From: Gordonia sp. (in: high G+C Gram-positive bacteria)
Lineage (GTDB): Bacteria > Actinomycetota > Actinomycetes > Mycobacteriales > Mycobacteriaceae
Reading direction: 5' to 3'
Assembly (NCBI RefSeq): GCF_020438995.1
Contig: NZ_JAGQTN010000112.1
Coordinates: 1-40,566, forward strand
Length of the DNA: 40,566 nt
Shown here: in pieces, positions 35,522 through 40,566 of the stretch
How positions within the stretch are numbered: the first letter of the stretch is position 1
Layout: each line of letters opens with the position of its first letter
The notes under the pieces: model-generated
What the model saw: the letters and a program-made list of their open reading frames with translations, nothing else
The model's database searches: none
Told to the model about the DNA's origin: nothing
Translations under genes and position numbers: made by a program

Positions 35522-36787
35522 GTGGCGCGACTTCTCGCCGACACCGCGCCGCTGAAGGACCTCGACTTCCGGCGGCTGTGGCTGGCCAACATCGTGACGG
35601 TGATCGGGGCGCAGCTGACCATCGTGGCCGTGCCCGCGCAGATCTACCTGATCACCGGGAGCTCGGCGTACGTCGGGCTGACCGGCGTGTTCGGGCTCGT
35701 GCCGCTGGTCGTGTTCGGGTTGTGGGGCGGTGCGCTCGCCGACGCGATGGACCGCCGGATGCTGCTGGTGTGCACCACCGTCGGGCTCATCGGGTGCAGT
35801 GCCCTGTTCTGGCTGCAGGCCGCCGCCGGTGTCGAGAACGTGTGGGTGATCCTGGCGCTGTTCTCCGTTCAGCAGGCGTTCTTCGCGGTCAACCAGCCCA
35901 CGCGGACCGCGATCCTGCCGAGGCTGCTGCCCGCCCGCGAACTGCCCGCGGCACTGAGCCTGTCGATGACGGTCACGCAGGCGGGTGCGATCGCCGGCCC
36001 GCTCGTCGGCGGCGCGATGATCCCCGCGCTCGGCTTTCCGCTGCTGTACCTGCTGGACACCATCTTCCTGCTACCCACCCTGTTCGCGGTGATCCGGCTG
36101 CCGTCGATGAAGCCCGACGGCGACGCGCCCAGGGCCGCGGGACTGCGGTCGGTGATCGACGGACTGCGGTATCTGTCACGGGAGAAGATCCTGCTCGCCT
36201 CGTTCGTGGTCGACCTGATCGCCATGATCCTGGGTATGCCGCGGGCGCTGTTCCCGCAGATGGCGCACGAGAACTTCGGTGGCCCCGCCGAGGGCGGCTG
36301 GGCGTTCGCGCTGCTGTTCGTCGCGATCTCGGCGGGTGCGGTGCTCGGCGGAGTGTTCTCCGGTTGGGTCAGCCACGTGCGGCGGCAGGGTCTGGCCGTG
36401 ATCGTGTGCATCCTGATCTGGGGTGTCGCGGTGGCCGGTGCCGGTGTGGCCGTGGCGTTCTCGGGGGGTTCGGCGTTGCCGATCCTGCCGGTGGTGCTGG
36501 TGCTGCTGATGATCGGTGGTGCCGCCGACATGGCGTCGTCGGCGTTCCGGCAGTCGATCATGCTGGCCGCCGCCAACGACGAGGTGCGCGGCCGGTTGCA
36601 GGGCGTGTTCCTGGTGGTGGTGGCGGGTGGTCCACGGATCGCCGACGTCGCGCACGGAGCGGCGGCAGCGTCGGTGGGCGTCGCGTGGGCCACCTCGATG
36701 GGCGGGGTGGGCGTCGTGCTGGCCACCCTCGTGGCCGCAGTGCTGATCCCGTCGTTCATCCGGTACCGGGTGGGCGGGCGAGAGTGA
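35522..36787 (+). CDS. MFS exporter, EntS-like
   Basis: A 421-residue major-facilitator protein with 12 helices, of the EntS/MFS_3 type (siderophore or drug efflux). The start MARLLADTAPLKDLDFRRLWLANIVTVIGAQLTIVAVPAQIYLITGSS is typical; GGALADAMDRRMLL is the loop 2-3 signature; FFAVNQPTRTAILPRLLP and LPAALSLSMTVTQAGAIAGPLVGG complete the N-half pattern; ANDEVRGRLQGVFLVVVAGGPRIADVAHG is the matching C-half motif. GTG 35522, 2 bp after the pdxH stop, gives the family length; the longer frame from 35393 only overlaps pdxH. Substrate unknown; no siderophore synthesis gene is near. Confidence 0.9.
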   Translation: MARLLADTAPLKDLDFRRLWLANIVTVIGAQLTIVAVPAQIYLITGSSAYVGLTGVFGLVPLVVFGLWGGALADAMDRRMLLVCTTVGLIGCSALFWLQAAAGVENVWVILALFSVQQAFFAVNQPTRTAILPRLLPARELPAALSLSMTVTQAGAIAGPLVGGAMIPALGFPLLYLLDTIFLLPTLFAVIRLPSMKPDGDAPRAAGLRSVIDGLRYLSREKILLASFVVDLIAMILGMPRALFPQMAHENFGGPAEGGWAFALLFVAISAGAVLGGVFSGWVSHVRRQGLAVIVCILIWGVAVAGAGVAVAFSGGSALPILPVVLVLLMIGGAADMASSAFRQSIMLAAANDEVRGRLQGVFLVVVAGGPRIADVAHGAAAASVGVAWATSMGGVGVVLATLVAAVLIPSFIRYRVGGRE

Positions 36788-36797
36788 ACGTCCGTCG

Positions 36798-37670
36798 TCA
36801 GCCGGTGCGGAAGCGGATCAGCGATCCGGCCACCAGCTGCGCCACCGCATCCAGACTGTGCGCCGACAGAACACCGGCCACCGGGTAGCCGCCGGTCACC
36901 GGGTGGTCGGCGAGGAAGATCACCGGGTTGCCGGTGGGCGGTACCTGCACTGATCCGTGTGCGATGCCCTCGGAGGCCAACTCTCCCGCGTCCGGGCGAT
37001 GGTTGGCCGGTGACTGCGCGGTGCCGCCGGGCCGGGCCAGCCGCACCCCCACCCGGTTGCTGTCGGCGCCTACCTCCCACATGCCCGCCGTCAGCGACGC
37101 CGGGTCGGCGAGGTGCTCGCGCCGTGGACCGTCGAACAGGGTGACGACGGTGATGCGGTCGCGGTGGGCATCGACCGGCGCCATCGCCACCGCCGGCAGC
37201 GCGGCCTGCGGCGGGCCGACGGCCAACACGTCCCCGGCCGCCAGCGGCGGCGGACCGAGCCCGGCCAGCACATCGGTCGATCGGGAACCGAGTACCGCCG
37301 GCACGTCGATGCCGCCGCGGACTGCCAGGTAGCTGCGGCAGCCGGTGACCGGAGTACCGATGCTCAGTTCGCCGCCCGCGGGAAGTTCGGTCCGTGCTCC
37401 GGTGCCGACGGGCCGCCCGTTCACCATCACCGCACCCACCGCACCGGTCACCGCGACCAGCGCGCGGCCGTCGGTGCGCAGCCGCAACCCGCCCAGCGTC
37501 ACCTCGATTCCGGCGGTGCCCTCGAAGTTGCCCACGAGACGATTGGCCAGCCGCAGTGCACCGCGGTCGGCGGCGCCCGAGCGGGGTACACCGAGATGGG
37601 CGTGGCCGGGGCGACCGAGATCCTGCACAGTGGCGAGCGGGCCGGTGGCCAGGATCTGCAGTCCGGTCAT
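36798..37670 (-). CDS. pxpC: 5-oxoprolinase subunit PxpC (biotin-dependent carboxyltransferase-like)
   Basis: A 290-residue protein of the PxpC/KipA family, which with PxpA and PxpB splits 5-oxoproline using ATP. Family segments: VQDLGRPGHAHLGVPRSGAADRGALRLANRLVGN at the N-terminus, YLAVRGGIDVPAVLGSRSTDVLAGLG, and GNPVIFLADHPVTGGYPVAGVLS. Its ATG overlaps the pxpB stop (ATGA), so the subunits are made together. No pxpA (LamB/YcsF) gene is in the window. It converges with the MFS gene, 10 bp away. Confidence 0.92.
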   Translation of the reverse strand: MTGLQILATGPLATVQDLGRPGHAHLGVPRSGAADRGALRLANRLVGNFEGTAGIEVTLGGLRLRTDGRALVAVTGAVGAVMVNGRPVGTGARTELPAGGELSIGTPVTGCRSYLAVRGGIDVPAVLGSRSTDVLAGLGPPPLAAGDVLAVGPPQAALPAVAMAPVDAHRDRITVVTLFDGPRREHLADPASLTAGMWEVGADSNRVGVRLARPGGTAQSPANHRPDAGELASEGIAHGSVQVPPTGNPVIFLADHPVTGGYPVAGVLSAHSLDAVAQLVAGSLIRFRTG

Positions 37671-38335
37671 CGCCGATCACCTTCGGCGGCAAACCGCACA
37701 AGCGTGCCCGGAGCGAGCAGCGCGGGCCGGTCGGCGGTCTCGTCCCATAGGCGGACGCCGGTGCGGCCCAACAGGTACCAGCCGCCCGGGCTCTGTCTGG
37801 GGTAGACGGCGCTGTAGCCGGCGGCAATGGCCACCGAACCCGCCGGTACTCGGGGCCGCGATTCCGGTCGTCGGCCGATCCGGTGGAAAGGGTGCGGTCC
37901 GTCAGATGATCCGGCGGTGGGCGTCAGGTAGGCGAAACCCGGTGCGAAGCCCATGAACCGGACCTGCCACAGGGTGCGCCGATGGATGTCGGCGACCTCG
38001 CCGGGGCCGGTCCCTATGAGGGCGGCGACGGCGTCGAGGTCGGCGCCGTCATAGACGACGGGGATCGTCACGGTATCGGGTTCGGCGGCCCGACCGGTCG
38101 CGGCGGTGGCGGTCCGTAACGCGCGGCGAACCCCGAGATCATCCACACCGGAACCGGATTCGGCCTGCACGAGCAGCGTATGCGCACCCGGCACCAGGTC
38201 TGTGATCGTGGGCAGCGCACCCGCCGCCAGAGCCTCGGACAGTGCCCGCCATGCGTGCTCGCCTGCGGCGGCCGGATCGTCGTCGGAACCGAAATCCAGC
38301 AGCAGCGCGTCGGGTCCGGCGGGCAGTACACGCAT
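37667..38335 (-). CDS. pxpB: 5-oxoprolinase subunit PxpB (KipI-like)
   Basis: A 222-residue PxpB/KipI-family protein: PDALLLDFGSDDD near the start, TDLVPGAHTLLVQ, VTIPVVYDGADLDAVAALIG, and the conserved FMGFAPGFAYL...RPRVPAGSVAIAAGYSAVYPRQSPGGWYLLGRT. In B. subtilis KipI is also known as a kinase inhibitor, but with PxpC the oxoprolinase role is expected. ATG 38335 matches the family start MRVLPAGPDALL; the frame is open to 38440 but that part is not family-like. It diverges from gltA; the 284 bp between (38336-38619) contain no gene, only a possible -10 (TAGGTT, near 38554) for gltA. Confidence 0.9.
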   Translation of the reverse strand: MRVLPAGPDALLLDFGSDDDPAAAGEHAWRALSEALAAGALPTITDLVPGAHTLLVQAESGSGVDDLGVRRALRTATAATGRAAEPDTVTIPVVYDGADLDAVAALIGTGPGEVADIHRRTLWQVRFMGFAPGFAYLTPTAGSSDGPHPFHRIGRRPESRPRVPAGSVAIAAGYSAVYPRQSPGGWYLLGRTGVRLWDETADRPALLAPGTLVRFAAEGDRR

Positions 38336-38619
38336 ACCGCCGAGGGTAGTGCGCCCGTCGCGCCACCGCCCCGATCCCCACAGGATCACCGCAATCGGCC
38401 GCGCGTGGGCCCGGGCGCTGGCACGATGAAAGCAGAACAAACGAGTTGGACGTGCGCGAGAAGGTGGTGTGCGGTGAGCGACGGTCGCAGTCGGCCGTTA
38501 CAGTTTCCAGGTCGGGTGCGCACCCTCCGTGGGCGTGTGAGCCCGATACCGACTAGGTTGTACCCCATGGTCCTCACCGGGCCACAACAAAATTCACTTC
38601 AATGCAAGAAGGGGATCGC

Positions 38620-39936
<1,317 letters not shown>

Positions 39937-39943
39937 GTCACCG

Positions 39944-39979
39944 ACACCACGCGCCGCACCCGGCGCGTGGTGTTCTTTT
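39944..39979 (+). terminator. Intrinsic terminator after gltA
   Basis: A perfect 13-bp stem, ACACCACGCGCCG with CGGCGCGTGGTGT, closes a 4-nt loop (CACC) and is followed by TCTTTT. It is the clearest intrinsic terminator in the window and isolates gltA from the FKBP gene. Confidence 0.93.
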
Positions 39980-40027
39980 GCGCGCCGTATTTCGTGCGCC
40001 CGCCAACGCGACTCAAAGGAGAGTTTC

Positions 40028-40387
40028 ATGAGCAAACCCGTTGTGGAGTTTCCCGAAGGCCCGGCACCGGCTGAATTGCAGGTCGTCGACCTGGTCGTCG
40101 GTGAGGGCGACGAGGCCCGGCCCGGTGGCGTCGTCGACGTCCACTACGTCGGTGTCGAGTACGAGACCGGCGAGGAGTTCGACTCGTCGTGGGATCGTGG
40201 CCAGTCCGCGAACTTCCCGCTGCCTCGGCTCATCCCGGGCTGGCAGGAAGGTATCCCCGGCATGAAGGTGGGCGGTCGCCGTCGCCTCACCGTGCCGCCG
40301 GCGCTGGCCTACGGTCCGGCGGGCGCCGGGCATCGGCTGTCGGGTAAGACGCTGATCTTCGTGATCGACCTGCTCGGTGTCGGCTGA
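40028..40387 (+). CDS. FKBP-type peptidyl-prolyl isomerase
   Basis: A 119-residue cytosolic FKBP with no signal peptide. Family signatures are present: GGVVDVHYVGVEYETGEEFDSSWDRG, FPLPRLIPGWQEGIPGMKVGGRRRLTVPPALAYGPAGAG and LIFVIDLLGV. It should catalyse cis-trans isomerisation of X-Pro bonds and assist folding. ATG 40028 has AAAGGAGA 7 nt upstream. It stands alone between the gltA terminator and its own terminator. Confidence 0.95.
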   Translation: MSKPVVEFPEGPAPAELQVVDLVVGEGDEARPGGVVDVHYVGVEYETGEEFDSSWDRGQSANFPLPRLIPGWQEGIPGMKVGGRRRLTVPPALAYGPAGAGHRLSGKTLIFVIDLLGVG

Positions 40388-40409
40388 GCATCCCGGCCCG
40401 AACCATCCG

Positions 40410-40441
40410 GAAAGTCCGTGCGCTCAGGTGCACGGACTTTC
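40410..40441 (+). terminator. Intrinsic terminator after the FKBP gene
   Basis: A perfect 12-bp stem, GAAAGTCCGTGC with GCACGGACTTTC, closes an 8-nt loop. The 3' arm runs into TTTCTGTTG, after which a group II intron appears to begin at 40447. Confidence 0.9.
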
Positions 40442-40446
40442 TGTTG

Positions 40447-40566
40447 GTACGCCCGGCATGGGCATTCGCTTGGAGGTGGAAGTCCTCTGGAGGGGAAGGT
40501 GGTTTAACTCCTAGTTGATGGCAACTGCGTCACTGTGAGGTGGGGTGGGAAGGAAGCCGGAGACGA
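40447..40566 (+). mobile_element. 5' part of a group IIC-like intron, cut by the window edge
   Basis: From 40447 the sequence runs GTACGCCCGGCATGGG, then AGGTGGAAGTCCTC, GTTTAACTCC, AGTTGATGGCAACT and GGAAGGAAGCCGGAGACGA. These match, in order, the domain I start I remember from the Oceanobacillus group IIC intron (GUGUGCCCGGCAUGGG, GGGUGAGAGUCCC, GAAGGAAGCGGACGGCAAA). The site is 5 bp after a terminator stem, the usual target of group IIC introns. The third base of the 5' splice motif is A rather than G. The reverse transcriptase and 3' end would lie outside the window, if present. Confidence 0.8.

Noticed and set aside
35869-37827. A 652-codon minus-strand frame across the MFS exporter gene and pxpC
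   Set aside because: Its sequence is Arg/Pro/Ser-rich without domain features and overlaps two well-supported genes in other frames.
38336-38619. A small gene between pxpB and gltA
   Set aside because: Open frames here are short, lack Shine-Dalgarno sequences and show no conserved character; it is best read as the divergent promoter region.

Overview
The window looks like chromosome of a high-GC mycolate-type actinobacterium (Mycobacteriales), most likely Gordonia or a close relative. The evidence is GC-rich third codon positions throughout, many GTG starts, leaderless-type promoters, mycobacterial gene families (XPB helicase, RpfA, SepH, Eis-like GNAT, DUF2530, DUF2537, DUF2771, DUF3027), and a gene order that, as I recall it, follows Mycobacterium tuberculosis Rv0858c to Rv0896 with insertions. 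The genus call is an inference.

Layout. 1-3319: start of a leftward gene, a small secreted protein, a DapC-like aminotransferase and two tandem Cys-rich LppU-type proteins. 3324-10013: XPB helicase, then genes not in the M. tuberculosis order: an MMPL exporter behind a strong promoter with a 16-bp palindrome, a GntR/FCD regulator, an O-methyltransferase and the RNA ligase RtcB. 10106-17680: molybdopterin and resuscitation block, with a helicase-associated/WYL-like protein, a small conserved protein, moaC-mog-moaE (+), rpfA (-) behind a long regulatory leader, and a leftward operon of small membrane protein, flavin reductase, moaA and moaD. 17891-27126: cold-shock protein, MFS/DUF2771 operon, DUF3027 coupled to a sacsin-like ATPase, DUF2530, a purine permease and a MarR regulator. 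27209-34573: Eis-like acetyltransferase, SpoU rRNA methyltransferase/DUF2537, DUF6928-like gene with SepH, SerC and a second citrate synthase. 34713-40387: PdxH, an MFS exporter, PxpB/PxpC, the main citrate synthase GltA and an FKBP. The window ends inside the 5' part of a group II intron lying directly behind the FKBP terminator.

Most notable: (i) the 437-bp rpfA leader, with a c-di-AMP (ydaO-type) riboswitch, a perfect Crp-type site and an overlapping MtrA-like repeat; (ii) a 20-bp tandem repeat between mog and moaE that makes a chain of seven-codon mini-ORFs, each with its own Shine-Dalgarno and each stop overlapping the next TTG start; (iii) the group IIC-like intron at a terminator; (iv) the MMPL promoter/operator; (v) overlapping divergent leaderless promoters between DUF2530 and the purine permease; (vi) in-frame minisatellites at the ends of otherwise conserved proteins.

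Genes that work together: moaA, moaC, mog, moaE and moaD cover most molybdopterin steps. Citrate synthase is present twice. SerC and PdxH are both tied to vitamin B6/PLP metabolism in other bacteria. SepH, RpfA and the c-di-AMP switch point to division and wall control. All positions and motifs were read by eye; no database search was run.
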